Origin: Calvatia gigantea
Taxonomy: Eukaryota; Basidiomycota; Agaricomycetes; Agaricales; Lycoperdaceae
Assembly: GCA_025093985.1 (NCBI GenBank)
Contig: JACAAK010000007.1
Location: 124,001-188,000 of the forward strand
Reading direction: 5' to 3'
Length of the DNA stretch: 64,000 nt
Shown here one piece after another: positions 20,493 through 31,441 of the stretch. The notes under the pieces were generated by a model. That model did not search any database. It was not told where the DNA came from and worked only from the letters and a program-made list of their open reading frames with translations. The translations under genes were made by a program, and so were the position numbers. How positions within the stretch are numbered: the first letter of the stretch is position 1; every line of letters begins with the position of its first letter.

Positions 20493-21551
20493 TCAGACTT
20501 GGATCTTCTTGAGTGCAGTGCAGGCTTTGGCTATATGTCCCTTTTTTCCGCTGTTGTAGCATATTAACCCCTTGGGCTTTTTGCAATCCTTGGCAATGTG
20601 GCCAAAAATGCCACAGTTGTAGCACTTTGGTTCTCCTTTGTCATTAAAGACATGACACCTGCTTCCTATCTCCATGGGCTCACCCATTCCTCCATAGGTG
20701 GTGCCAGTGTTCATTTTTCTGTTTCCTTGGTATTCGGATGCCTCGTATCCTTGTCCGACGGACAATATGGCTTCTTTCCATTCTGCATATGTGTCTGGCC
20801 TGGCTGAAGGTGGATAGCCTGTGATCGTATGTATGATATCTTGTTGGGCATTCTTCCTAAGTAGGAATATAGCATGCTTGCTATCAGTCTTGGCCTTGCT
20901 TTTCAGTACCTCAAATTCGATTAGGTAGTCAGCAGTGTTTCGGTTTCCTTGTTTGAATTTCTCAATCTGCCATTCCACTTTGCTGTTTGAGGCATTGTCT
21001 GAGAAGGTCCTCCTGAATTCCTTGGAGAAGACCTTCCAGTCTACTGAATCCTCAGATTCTAGGATGGCTGGTGCTCTCATGGCTGCATATGCTCCTGCAG
21101 TTCCTCCTCGCAGTCTGGCTAGGACTGCTATGGCTTTATTGTCTGCCAAGATTATCTTGTTGAATTTCATGAAGAACGTCATTGCTCTCCACCAGTCATC
21201 GAACTTGGTGTGGGTGCCATCGAAAAATCCTGGGTCTGGCACTAGGCCTTTTCCACTGGGTGTTGCTGCGGGTACTACTGCATTGTCAGTCATGTTAGAG
21301 TCGGTTTCTGATTCTGTTTCATCTGAGCTTGATTTGTCTGATTTCTCCTGGTGTACTATCTCTTCCTCTGCTAGGTCGAGTTCATTTAGAAGTTCTGATA
21401 ACACTTCTTCTTCTGCTGGGTTTACTCCGGGTTCATCATGTGTTTCTTCAGGTACTTCAGGGTTCCCTGTTTCTTCTTTGTCTGATGTTTCGGATTCGTT
21501 GTCAGTGACTTCGAGATTTGGTTCTCTATATTCATCTGGGTTCGAGCTCAT
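20493..21551 (-). CDS. E1 first gag, open frame (352 aa)
   Basis: Intact frame on the minus strand starting MSSNPDEYREP. Residues ~1-90 are strongly acidic; a conserved block GLVPDPGFFDGTHTKFDDWW follows, then capsid-like helices, then two zinc knuckles near the C-terminus. The first is [14 protein letters not shown]; the second reads CYNSGKKGHIAKAC, with its second Cys changed to Ser, so RNA binding may be weakened. It lies about 80 nt downstream of the 5' LTR, as expected for gag. Confidence 0.85.
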   Translation of the reverse strand: MSSNPDEYREPNLEVTDNESETSDKEETGNPEVPEETHDEPGVNPAEEEVLSELLNELDLAEEEIVHQEKSDKSSSDETESETDSNMTDNAVVPAATPSGKGLVPDPGFFDGTHTKFDDWWRAMTFFMKFNKIILADNKAIAVLARLRGGTAGAYAAMRAPAILESEDSVDWKVFSKEFRRTFSDNASNSKVEWQIEKFKQGNRNTADYLIEFEVLKSKAKTDSKHAIFLLRKNAQQDIIHTITGYPPSARPDTYAEWKEAILSVGQGYEASEYQGNRKMNTGTTYGGMGEPMEIGSRCHVFNDKGEPKCYNCGIFGHIAKDCKKPKGLICYNSGKKGHIAKACTALKKIQV

Positions 21552-21618
21552 ATACTAGCTCCTGGGTTGCTCCTGTTCAGGCCTGTTTCAGCCTACTCCT
21601 TTGCAAGGTGAGGTGGGG

Positions 21619-21629
21619 ATGCTTAACCA
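21619..21629 (-). promoter_or_regulatory. Primer binding site of E1 (self-priming type)
   Basis: Minus strand TGGTTAAGCAT, two bases inside the 5' LTR. Complementary to ATGCTTAACCA in the R region of LTR-D copies (best seen at 30966-30976). Confidence 0.6.
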
Positions 21630-21631
21630 AA

Positions 21632-21936
21632 TGTTACGACCTTAGTCTGATAAGACCTCAGGTTACAGCTTAGGCTAAGTCTTGAGGGCGAGTAAGGGGA
21701 GAAGAACCAGATGGTTAAGTATACCAAATACATGAGTATGTATGTATGCTTAAATACTACAAGGACATCCAGTTGAATGGATGGGGAACTACATGAAATG
21801 TCCAATAGGGATAAAGTTGTAGTTAGTCGGAGTCATACTCAGAGATCGCTCAATAGGAAATAGCTGAAACAGGTACACAGGAGATAAGAATGTAGACAAA
21901 TAAAGAACACGACATAATCAGTGAAAGTTCACAACA
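21632..21936 (-). repeat. LTR-D, 5' LTR of E1
   Basis: 305 bp, TGTTG...CGTAACA on the minus strand. It abuts the end of another element's ORF3 at 21937, so E1 or its 5' part sits inside an older family A copy. Confidence 0.85.
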
Positions 21937-22919
21937 GAAGCTTGTCAAAGTCGCCATGTACCACAGCCATGGCAAGGGCTTTCTTGGTGGTACCTATGAG
22001 GTATTTTCCATTGTTGGATCATATGAAAAAGATGGGCAAATAGCTATAGCCATCTTGATAGATAGGGACTGGGACCCCTTTGTAAGGGAATTCAGTGATT
22101 GTGGAATTCTCCCAATAGTTTCTGATTATTGAGTTCCAATAGTATTGGTCACATTCTTAACTAGGCAATACAGTGCAGAACTGAGTGGATGGCTGAAAAA
22201 CTAAGACAATCTGTGGTGGGGTGATGGTTTTAATGAAATGGCAGAGGGCATTAACTTCCTCCCTCATAGAGATGGTGGTATCCTTGTTCATGGGGGTGTC
22301 AACTCAAGTAGTTATCTTGGATGGGTTGATGATGTTGTGAAGTTCCTTTAAGGTCAAGTGGATTCTGTTGATGAGTTCTTTAGTACTGGAGTCATTGGGA
22401 GGGGGCATTTCAGCCCAGTAGGTTGCTGGTAATATCTCCCAATTCTAGAAAGATCTCTGCAATGTCAAAGTTCTTAAACACCTCAAGAGTGAGGTCAATT
22501 CTGCTTTGCAAGCTGTCAATGCATGTTTGTTTGACTGGGGTGAGGGGTAATTGGGCAAGGGCATGGAAGATGGTGGGAATATATTTGCTGGTAAAGGTGG
22601 AGGCATTCTTAAAGCCTGCATATATGTTGGCAAATGTGATACATACCATGGAGAGTGTGATCAGCTGGTTGGTGTTCAGTTTCTTGTTCTAGGCTGTAAT
22701 GGTGATAAGCTCAGTGTCAGTGGCATTGCTGACATCTCTGAGTAGGTCTTTGAGGAGCCCTTGGGCTGGTGATAGTGTTGTGGCCATGTTAAAATGGGTG
22801 CTACTAGGGACAGGTGCTTTGTTGTTGTCAGACTCTGGTAATAGAACAGATGAGATTCTGGTAGGGTTGGGATAGATGAGGGGAAAAATAGTGATGCAGC
22901 TAGATTGGGAGGCAGGCAT
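21937..22919 (-). pseudogene. Family A ORF3 relic (element E2)
   Basis: Minus strand, starts MPASQSSCITIFPL at 22919, collinear with the E1 ORF3 but broken by stops and frameshifts. Its last ~28 bp and the polypurine tract are missing at the junction with the LTR at 21936. Almost all CpGs of the E1 version are TpG or CpA here. Confidence 0.8.
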
Positions 22920-22999
22920 GTCTGTCTAGTAAGTTTGTTTGTCAGTTGGCTTGTTGGATGCTTTTTTGGATTTTCTACCCCCCTTTTTATGGGTATCCT

Positions 23000-23302
23000 T
23001 GTTATGATCTTAGTCTGTTAAGACCTCAGGTTGCAGCTTAGGCTAAGTCTTGAGGGCAAGTAAGGGTAGAGAACTAGGTGGTTAAGTGTACCAAATACAG
23101 TGGGTGTATGTATGCTTAAATACAAGATGCTATCCAGTTGAATGGATGGGGTAACTACATGAAACATCTGACAAGGATGGCACAGTAGTTAGTTTGAGTC
23201 ATACTCGGATATTGCTCAACAGAAATAGATGAAATGGCTACACAGATAGATAGGAACAGAGATGATAACAGAGTACAGTTTGATTACTAGAAATCCACAA
23301 CA
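23000..23302 (-). repeat. LTR-D, 3' LTR of element E3
   Basis: 303 bp with TG...CA ends. It sits in the spacer between chromodomain and ORF3 of E2, next to the polypurine tract and ORF3 of E3. Confidence 0.8.
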
Positions 23303-23320
23303 ATACCCCCCAATTTGGCT

Positions 23321-24261
23321 TCATGCCTCAGGAAGCTCATTGAAATCACCATTGACTACTACAGAGGCAAGAGCTTTCTTGGTCACTCCAATGAGGTATT
23401 TTCCATTATTTGATTGTGCAAAGAAGATGGGTAAATGGCTTCTGCTGTCTTGGCAGATAGGGATTGGGACACTGTTGAATGGGAATTTGGTTGTGGTAGA
23501 GTTGTCCCAGTAACTCTTGACTATTGTTTTCCAATAGTGTTGATCCTTTTCTTGGCCTGGCAGTACAGTGTGGAATCTTGTGAGTGGGAGAAAGACTAAT
23601 ATGAGCTATGGCAGGGTGATGGTCTTTATGAAATGGGGAGGGAGTTAACTTCCTCTTTCATAGAGACAATGGTTTCTTCATCCATAGGTGTGTTGGCTCA
23701 GGTTGGCGGCATGGGGTTGATTGTGTTATGCAGTTCTAAGAGAGTGCTGTGGATTCTGTCAATAAGAGAGTCTATCTCTGGGTCTTCAGTGGTCTTGTCA
23801 CATCTGAGCAGATTCATGGCTATATTGGCAAGCTCCAGGAATATGTTGGCAATGTCAAGGTGCTTAAAGACTTCAAGGCCAATAAGCATGGACTGGTCTA
23901 GGGCTTAGAAAATGGCTGGGATGTGCTGATTGGTGGATGAGGATGCATTGGTGAATTCTGCATACATATCAGTGAAGGTGATGCATGCAGTGGTGAGGGT
24001 GATATGGCAATTGACAACTAGTTGCCTGTTCTGGGCGGTAATGGTTTCTATTTTGCTATTGGTGGCTTTGTCAATGTCTTTTAGTAGGGTTTTGAGAAGC
24101 CCTTGTGCTGGGGATGGTGTGGTGGCAAGGTTGTAGTGAGTGCCTTGTAGTGCAGGTGCTTGGTTATTGCCTGGTTCTGGGAGAGGGACAGAAGAGATTG
24201 TGGTTGGGTTGGGGTGGATGAGGGAGTAGATGGTGACACAGTTGGCTTGGGAGGAAGGCAT
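23321..24261 (-). pseudogene. Family A ORF3 relic (element E3)
   Basis: Minus strand, starts MPSSQANCVTIYSL at 24261 and ends at a TGA at 23323-23321. Open to about 23905, then broken by stops and a frameshift. Same position relative to the LTR as in E1. Confidence 0.8.
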
Positions 24262-25057
24262 ATTTGACTAGTTTCTTTGTCTGGGTAATGACTTCTTGGT
24301 TTTTTTGCCCCCCCTTTTATGGGTATCCTCTGGATGCCTCTTTTGGTATTCTGCTATTGCATCTTGGGCATTTGTTAGATTTGACTCCACTGTCTACATA
24401 TCATCCTTGTTGCTGTACTCCTTCCAGTATACTAGGAATTGATATCCCCATCCTTGTTTTTGTTGTCCTCAGATCTCTTCTACCTCATATTCTCTTTCGT
24501 TATTGATGATCACTGGTTTGGGTGCTGGTAATCTTTGCTGACTTGGGAATGTTGCTTTCTGCACTGGGGTTAACAGCTGTTCATTGAACACATCATGGAT
24601 GGCCCATCCTTCTAGTAAAGCGAGCCAGTATGCCACTTCCCCTATCTTATCCTTGATTTGGAAAGACCCATACCTTTTTTGGCCTAGCTTCTTTGATGGC
24701 TGATTGGTATGGATATTTGCATTTTCTAACTATACTTCATCACCGACTTGATACCATGTTATGTGCAACTTGCTGTTATCATGGGTCTGTTTCATTTTTT
24801 CTTGGTATGATTGTAGTGCCACCATGGAGTTGTCTCTTGCATTTTGCAGTTGTTTTAGGAACTCAGTACTACTAGAGTTGTCTGTTGTTCCATGGTCTTT
24901 CCCTTTCCAGGGGTGTTGTCTATAATTGAGATAGAAAGGTATCTCCTATGTTCTGCTATATTTCTTGTTATTATACTGGAATTTGGCCATGGGCAGCCAA
25001 TTTACCCAGTTGTTTTGCTCATAGTTGCAGTATAATTGTAGATACATTTCGACTTCT
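24262..25057 (-). pseudogene. E3 chromodomain and integrase C-terminal part
   Basis: Minus strand. The chromodomain-like region (GYQFLVYWKEY, then about 24280-24480) and the integrase linker with KKLGQKRYGS lie in order, with several stops. The integrase is cut at 25058, where the plus-strand element E4 begins. Confidence 0.8.
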
Positions 25058-25363
25058 TGTTATGGGTTCTGCCGAGCAAATTGTGCTCTATTATTATCTG
25101 TGTTCTTATCCATCTATGTATCTGTTTCATCTATTCCTGTTGAGCGATGTCGAGTATGACTCATATCAACTACCACACCAGTCTCATCAGACATTTCATG
25201 TAGTTACTCCATCCATTCAACTAGATGACCTCTCATATTTAAGCATACATATATCTACTGTATTTGGTATGCTTAACTACCTCATTCCTCTCCCCTTACT
25301 CACCCTCAAGTCTTAGCCTAAGCTGCAACCTGAGGTCTTATGTATCAGACTAAGGTCATAACA
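25058..25363 (+). repeat. LTR-D, 5' LTR of E4
   Basis: 306 bp, TGTTATGG...CATAACA. Contains ATATTTAAG, followed about 33 nt later by ATGCTTAACTA, which pairs with the PBS at 10 of 11 positions. Confidence 0.88.
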
Positions 25364-25365
25364 TT

Positions 25366-25376
25366 TGGTTAAGCAT
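25366..25376 (+). promoter_or_regulatory. Primer binding site of E4 (self-priming type)
   Basis: TGGTTAAGCAT, two bases after the LTR. It matches the reverse complement of ATGCTTAACCA at 30966-30976 in the 3' LTR over all 11 bases. Confidence 0.65.
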
Positions 25377-25445
25377 CCCCACCTCACCTTACAAGGAGTA
25401 GACTGAAACAGGCCTGAACAAACAAAGTAACCTAGAAGCTAGTAT

Positions 25446-26567
25446 ATGAGCTTGAACTTAGACGAATACAGAGAACCAAATCTCGAAGTCACCAATGACA
25501 AGTCAGAAACATCAGATGAAGAAGAGACAGGGAACCCTGAAGTACCTGAAGAGCCAACAGGAGGAACACATGATGAACCCAGAGCAAACCCAGTAGAAGA
25601 AGAAGTATTATCAGAACTTCTAAATGAACTCGACCTAGTAGAGGAAGAGCTAATACATCAGGAGAAATTGGATGAATCAAGCTCAGATAAAACAGAATCA
25701 GAAACTGATCCAGACATGACTGACAATGCAGTAGTACCCACAACAGTACCCAGCAGGAAAGGCTTAGTGCCAGACCCTGGATTCTTTGATGGCACCTGTA
25801 CCAAATTCGATGACTGGTGGAGAGCAATGACACTCTTCATGAAGTTCAATAAAATAGTCTCAGCAAATGACAAGGCCATAGCGGTCTTAGCCAGGCTATG
25901 AGGGAGAACAGCAGGAGCATATGTGGCTATGAAAGCCCTATAAATCTTAGATGGAGAAGATTCAGTAGATTGGAAGGTATTCTCCAAAGACTTCAGAAAG
26001 ACCTTCTTCAATAATGTTTCAAACAGCAAAGCAGAATGGCAAATCGAGAAATTCAAGCAAGAGAACAAAAACACAGCCGACTACCTAATTGAGTTCTAAG
26101 TGCTAAAAAGCAAGGCAAAAACAGACAACAAACATGCAATGTTCCTACTCAAGAAAAACACCAGACAGGACATCATTCACACCATCACAGGCTACTCATC
26201 CAGTGCCAGACCAGATACCTATGCAGAATGGACAGAAGCCATTCTTGCTGTCAGACAAGGGTATAAAACATCAGAATACCCAGGAGATAAGAAAACCAAC
26301 ACCAGGACAACTTATGGAGAAATGGGAGAACCAATGGAGATAGGCAGCAGATGTCACATCTTCAATGCAAAAGGGGAACTGAAATGCTACAATTGTGGTG
26401 TTTTTGGCCACATTGCCAAGGACTGCAAGAAACCCAAGGGTTTAACCTGTTACAACTGTGGAAAAACAGGTCACATTGCCAAAGTCTGCACTGCACCAAA
26501 GAAAGTACAAATCCAAGCAGAGACTCTGAGTAGGTATGACCTCACAAGTCAAGAAACCTGTATCTAG
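25446..26567 (+). pseudogene. E4 gag, broken
   Basis: Starts MSLNLDEYREP; acidic N-terminus, GLVPDPGFFDGTCTKFDDWW, capsid-like helices and two intact zinc knuckles ([28 protein letters not shown]). A TGA at 25899-25901 stands where other copies have Arg (LARLRGG), and TAA/TAG stops follow near 25940 and 26098. Confidence 0.88.
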
Positions 26568-28413
26568 GATATCAGAAAAATACTATATGATTCCTCAGAA
26601 ACAAAAGCACAAACTAAATCTAAAGGGAACTATCCAAACTCCAAGGAAGGAAATTACAGTCAACACCACCATTGATTCAGGATGCACTACTAGCAGCATC
26701 AGCAAAAAGCTTGTAGATGAAGAACAAATTCCCATGAAAAGATTAAAACAAGAAATCACAGTCCTCAATGCTGATGGAACAACAAATCAAGGAGGAAAAG
26801 TCACAGAGACGGCCACCATTGAAATGGAAATTAAGGAACACAAGGAAACAATTGAAGCATCAGTAGTCCAACTCCAAGACAGAGTGGAAATATTCCTAGG
26901 ACACGATTTGCTGACCAAACACAACCCCAAAGTAAACTGGAAAACAGGAGAAATCAAATTCACCCAATGCCCACCAAACTGCCATTTCCCACACCAAAAT
27001 ATCCAGGTCACCCAAAAAATCTGAAGCATGGCCATCATAGAAGATGTATGGGAAGAAGAAGACAAGCCAGACCTGACTGAACCAGCAGATCTGCCAGACT
27101 ACATTCAGCCATTCACATACCTGTTTAACAAAATGACCTTTGACAAGCTACCGCAATGGACAGAATGGGATCACGAAATAATCCTAACTGAGGATGTACC
27201 CAAGGAAATAAGTGCCAGAACATACAACATGACCATCAAAGAACAGGATGAACTCAAGGCTTTCATTAAGGAAAACCTTGAGTCAGGATGCATATGACCA
27301 TCAAAATCCCCATATGCAGCCCCCACCTTCTTCATACCAAAGAAAGACAGGTCGAAACAATTAATCCAAGATTATAGACAGTTAAACAATGTAGTAGTCA
27401 AAGACAAAATGCCACTACCCAGAATCAGAGAGGTTATTGACAAATTGGGAAAAGCAAAATACTTCAACAAGCTCAACATCATTTGGGGATACAACAACAT
27501 CAGAATTAAGGAAGGAAATGAATGGAAGGCTGTGTTTCTGACCAATAAAGGATTATTTGAGCTGACCATAATGTATTTCAGGCTCAACAACTCACCCAGA
27601 ACATTTTCCAGGATGATGACAAGCATCTTCTGAGATCTGCTACAGAATGGAGACATCATAAACTACATGGACAACTTCATGATCCCAGGGAACATCAAGG
27701 AACAGCTAAAAGAAAGGACAATATGATTCTTGACACAAGCAGCTGAATATAACCTCTGCTTCAAATGGATGAAGTGTATATTCGATGCTGAGGAAATCCC
27801 CATGTTAGGAGTAAAAATAGGACATGGACACATTGAAATAGAAGAGGAGAAAGTCAAGGCCATATGAGATTGGCCAGAACCCAAAAACAAAAAGGGAGTG
27901 GAATGCTTCCTAGGCTTTGCAAATTACTACTGCTGGTTCCTCAAGAATTTCAGCAAAATTGCAACCCCACTCAACCAGCTCAAGGAAGCTGTTGAATGGA
28001 AATGGACAGAAGAACACCAGTCAGCATTTGACGAATTAAAATAATGAATCACAGAAGAACCCACCCTGACACTGCCACAAAGAAAAGGACAATTCCGAGT
28101 AGAAGTTGATGCCTCAAACTATGCACTGGGAGGAGTCCTATCACAAGAACAAGACAAGAAGTGGCACCCTATCGCATTCACATTGCAAACACTCTCCCCA
28201 GCAGAACGAAACTACGAAATCTACGACAAGGAATTACTGGCCATTATCCATGCCCTAAAAGAATGGCGACACTATCTACTAGACGCAGAGGAGAAATTTG
28301 AAATCTGGACTAACCACGAAAATCTCAAGTACTATAGAGAACCCCAAAAGCTCAATGAATGACAAGCAAAATGGTACCTAAGATTACAGGACTATGACTT
28401 TACGCTACAACAT
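26568..28413 (+). pseudogene. E4 protease, reverse transcriptase and RNase H, broken
   Basis: Protease with IDSGCTTSSISKKLVDEEQ (about 26670-26725) and FLGHDLLTKHNP. RT from about 27230, with FFIPKKDRSKQ and LNIIWGYNNIRIKEGNEWKA; the active-site YMDD reads NYMDNFMIPG, with the second catalytic Asp changed to Asn. RNase H from about 28090 shows [27 protein letters not shown] and a TDH-type region (TNHENLKYY). Numerous TGA stops. Confidence 0.85.
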
Positions 28414-29743
28414 GTGCCAGGCAAGACAAACATGAAAGCAGACCTATTATCCAGAATTCACCAAGAACCAGACAAAGAAAGTGATGGAGTAATCACCATG
28501 ATCCGGAAAAGTTGGCTACAAGACAAATCAGAAAACAAAGAAGAATCCGAAGAAACCATTCTACTCTGCATAGAATTATTCATCACACCAACATTTATGG
28601 ACCAGATAAAAGCAAATCACTGGAGAGATATGAGCATCACTACGAAACTTCTAAGCAAAGAATCTGACATCACGGAACATAACAGAATCATCTACAGGGG
28701 AAACAGCATATATGTACCACTGGACCCTACACTTCGTGAGGAAATCCTACAGCAATATCATGATGCACCAGACACAGGACACCCAGGGCAACATAGGATG
28801 ATTGAACTGATTGCCAGGGACTATTGGTGGCCATCCATACAAAATGACACTAGGAGATACATCAAAGGATGTCAGGACTGTCAAAGGAACAAACCTCACA
28901 TAATGCCATTAAAGATGCTGCTACACCCACTCCCAATACTGAATGGACCATGGGAAGAGATAAGTGTTGACCTCATTGGGCCACTACCAGAATCAGAAGA
29001 AAAAGATGTAATCCTGGTAGTTGTCGACTGGTTCACAAAAATAATATGACTCATGCCAAGAAATGCCATTCTACCTCAATTATGGGTGACACCCCTGGAA
29101 AGGGAAAGACCACAGAGTAATAAACAACCCCAGTAGCTCCAAATTCCTGAAACAACTATGGAATGCAAGAGAGAACTCCGTGGCAGCACTACAATCATAT
29201 CAAGAAAAGATGAAACAAACTCATGACAACAGCAAGTTGTACATAACACAATATCAAGTCAGTGATGAAGTATGGTTAGAGAATGCAAATATCCATACCA
29301 ATCAACCATCAAAGAAGCTAGGCCAGAAAAGGTATGGACCTTTCCTAATCAAGGAAAAAATAGGAGAAGTGGCATACTGGCTCGCATTACCAGAAGGATG
29401 GGCCATCCATGATGTGTTTAATGAGCAGTTGTCAACCCTGGTGCAGAAAGCAGCATTCCCAAGACAGCAGAAGCTACTAGCACCCAACCCAGTGATCATC
29501 AATAATGAAGAAGAATACGAGGTAGAAGAGATCTGAGAACAATGAAAACAAGGATGGGGCTATCAATTCCTGGTACACTGGAAGGGATATGACAATGAGG
29601 ATGATACATGGACAGCAGAGTCAAACCTGACAAATGCTCAAGATGCAATAGCATATTACCAAAAAAGGCATCCAGAGGATACCCATAAAAAGAGGGGCAG
29701 AAAAACCAAAAAATCATCACCCAGCCAAAGAAACTAACCAGAC
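28414..29743 (+). pseudogene. E4 integrase and chromodomain with internal deletion
   Basis: The zinc-binding N-terminus (H in YHDAPDTGHPGQHR, C-x2-C in GCQDCQRNK) and the first catalytic Asp (VVVDWFTK) are present. At about 29050 sequence jumps to the later PFYLNYG block. By comparison with E1 this removes roughly 350 bp carrying the second Asp and the Glu. A stop follows FTKII. The C-terminal linker (KKLGQKRYGPFLI) and a chromodomain with GYQFLVHWKGYDNEDDTW follow, ending in a Lys/Arg-rich tail just before ORF3. Confidence 0.85.
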
Positions 29744-30727
29744 ATGCCTTCCTCCCAAGCCAACCATGTCACTATCCACTCCCTCATCTACTCCAGCCCA
29801 ACCACAATCTCCCTGATTCCCCTCCCAGAACCAGGCAACAGCCAAGCACCTGCCCCCCAGGGCACTCGCTATAACCTTGCCACCACACTGACCTCAGTAC
29901 AAGGACTTCTTGAATCCCTACTAAAAAATGTTGACAAAGCCACCAACAGTGAAATAGAAACCATCACTGCCCAAAACAAACAACTAGTTGTCAACCAATA
30001 CATCACCCTTGCTACCGCATGCATTACCTTTGCCAACATATATGCAGGGTTCACCAACACATCTTTATCCACCAATCAGCATATCCCTGCCATCTTCCGA
30101 GCCCTAGACCAATCCACACTGACACCCAGCAAACAAGACCATGTCCACAGTCTCCACAATCATATCAACCTCAGACTTGAGGTATTCAAACACCTCGATA
30201 TTGCTGACATATTCCTAGAGCTCACCAACGTAGCCATGAACCTCCTCAGATGCAACAAGACCACTGAGGATCTAGAGATTGATGCCCTCATCGATAGGAT
30301 CCATAGTACCCTCTCCGAATTACACAGTACAATCAACTCCACACCACCGACCCAAGCCAACACACCCATGGATGAAGAGACTGCCATCTCCATGAAAGAA
30401 GAAGTCAACTCCCTCCACTGCTTTATAAAAACTATCACTCCACCACAACTCATATCAGTTTTTCTCCTACCCGCAAGGTTCCACACTGTGTTACCAGGCC
30501 AAGAAAAGGACCAACACTATTGGAGGACAATAGTCAAGAGTTATTGGGACAACTCCACCACAACTGATTTCCCATTCAATGGTGTCCCAGTCCCTATCCG
30601 CCAAGACAGTTGGAGCCACTTACCTGTCTTCTTTGCATGATCAAACGATGGAAAGTATCTCATTGGGGCCACCAAGAAAGCCCTTGCCTCTGCAGTAGTC
30701 AATGGGGACTTTGATGAAGCTTCCTGA
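29744..30727 (+). pseudogene. Family A ORF3 in E4, one internal stop
   Basis: 327 codons collinear with the E1 ORF3, starting MPSSQANHVTIHSL 4-5 bases after the chromodomain frame ends. The only break is a TGA at 30638-30640, where E1 has the Arg of FFARSN (a CGA to TGA change). No membrane segment. The ORF stays open through 298 codons in an element whose gag and pol are badly broken. Confidence 0.8.
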
Positions 30728-30752
30728 GACATGAAGCCTAATCGGGGGGTAT

Positions 30753-31056
30753 TGTTATGGTTTTTTACTGATCAAGTCATACTCTGCTATCATCTGCATT
30801 CCTATCCATTAGTACATCAGTTTCAGTTATTCCTGTTGAGTGATCTCTGTTCATGACTCATGTTAACTACTATGCCAGCCTGGTTGGACGTTTCATATAG
30901 TTACTCCATCCATTCAACTGGATGACTTCCCCTATTTAAGCATACATACATCTACTGTATTTGGTATGCTTAACCACCTTTGTTCTCTCCCCTTACTCAC
31001 CCTCAAGACTTAGCCCAAGCTGCAACCTGAGGTCTTATCAGACTAAGGTTGTAACA
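30753..31056 (+). repeat. LTR-D, 3' LTR of E4
   Basis: 304 bp after a GGGGGG polypurine tract. TATTTAAG at 30933-30940 and ATGCTTAACCA at 30966-30976 mark the likely core promoter and transcript start. Confidence 0.88.
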
Positions 31057-31441
31057 GTATAACTTTTAATAACCATATATAGACAAGTAACATAATAATA
31101 CAGTACAATATAATAGTATACTGATATAGTATATAAACCCCTCAACTTGACCAGTAGACTCCATCATTTCTACTTGGTTAGGTGGAGACTCAATCTATAA
31201 CTCTCTTAACACTCTCTTATGATCTAAACTTAAGATGTTACCTCTGAACTATTGAGCTTACTTTATAAGACATTATAAGAGTTATCTATTGAAGGACAAG
31301 ATAACTGATCTAAGACATTAGAATATCCAAAGTAGTTGTAATACTTTGATATTCTAAGCCTTCGAGAAGGAGTCCCCTTTGATATCACAACTGCCTGTAG
31401 ATATTGGGTTAACTTAGGATAAAGTTGACCTCACTATAACA
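31057..31441 (+). mobile_element. 5'-truncated LTR, family LTR-C
   Basis: AT-rich, matches the second half of the 859-bp LTR-C at 46786-47644, including the block ACTTGGTTAGGTGGAGACTC (here a single unit) and the CACTATAACA end. Its 5' half is missing at the junction with E4. Confidence 0.75.

Larger units (their letters stand above)
12675..21936 (-). mobile_element. Composite family A chromovirus (Ty3/gypsy), element E1
   Basis: Minus-strand element bounded by LTR-D copies at 21632-21936 (5') and 12675-12981 (3'). Reading 5' to 3' it holds PBS, gag, part of PR, a Tc1 insertion, the rest of PR, then a second gag, a second PR, RT, RNase H, IN, chromodomain and ORF3. The doubled gag-PR and the poor match between its two LTRs (roughly 80% by eye) show it is chimeric, from template switching or recombination between copies. 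Pol is broken by TGA codons; ORF3 is open. Confidence 0.8.
25058..31056 (+). mobile_element. Family A chromovirus, element E4, both LTRs present
   Basis: About 6.0 kb: 5' LTR 25058-25363, PBS, gag, PR, RT, RNase H, deleted IN, chromodomain, ORF3, polypurine tract and 3' LTR 30753-31056. Flanking 5-mers (CTTCT, GTATA) do not match, and the two LTRs differ at many sites, so this is old or recombined. The integrase lacks most of its catalytic core, so it could not move on its own. Confidence 0.88.

Noticed and set aside
25364..25390. A tRNA-primed PBS for family A
   Set aside because: The sequence after the LTR does not resemble the usual initiator-Met type start (TGGTATC...), and the LTR itself offers an exact 11-nt complement at the predicted mRNA start.
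25058..31056. E4 as a young, intact element
   Set aside because: Divergent LTRs, no target duplication, integrase core deleted, RT active site YMDN, and many stops.
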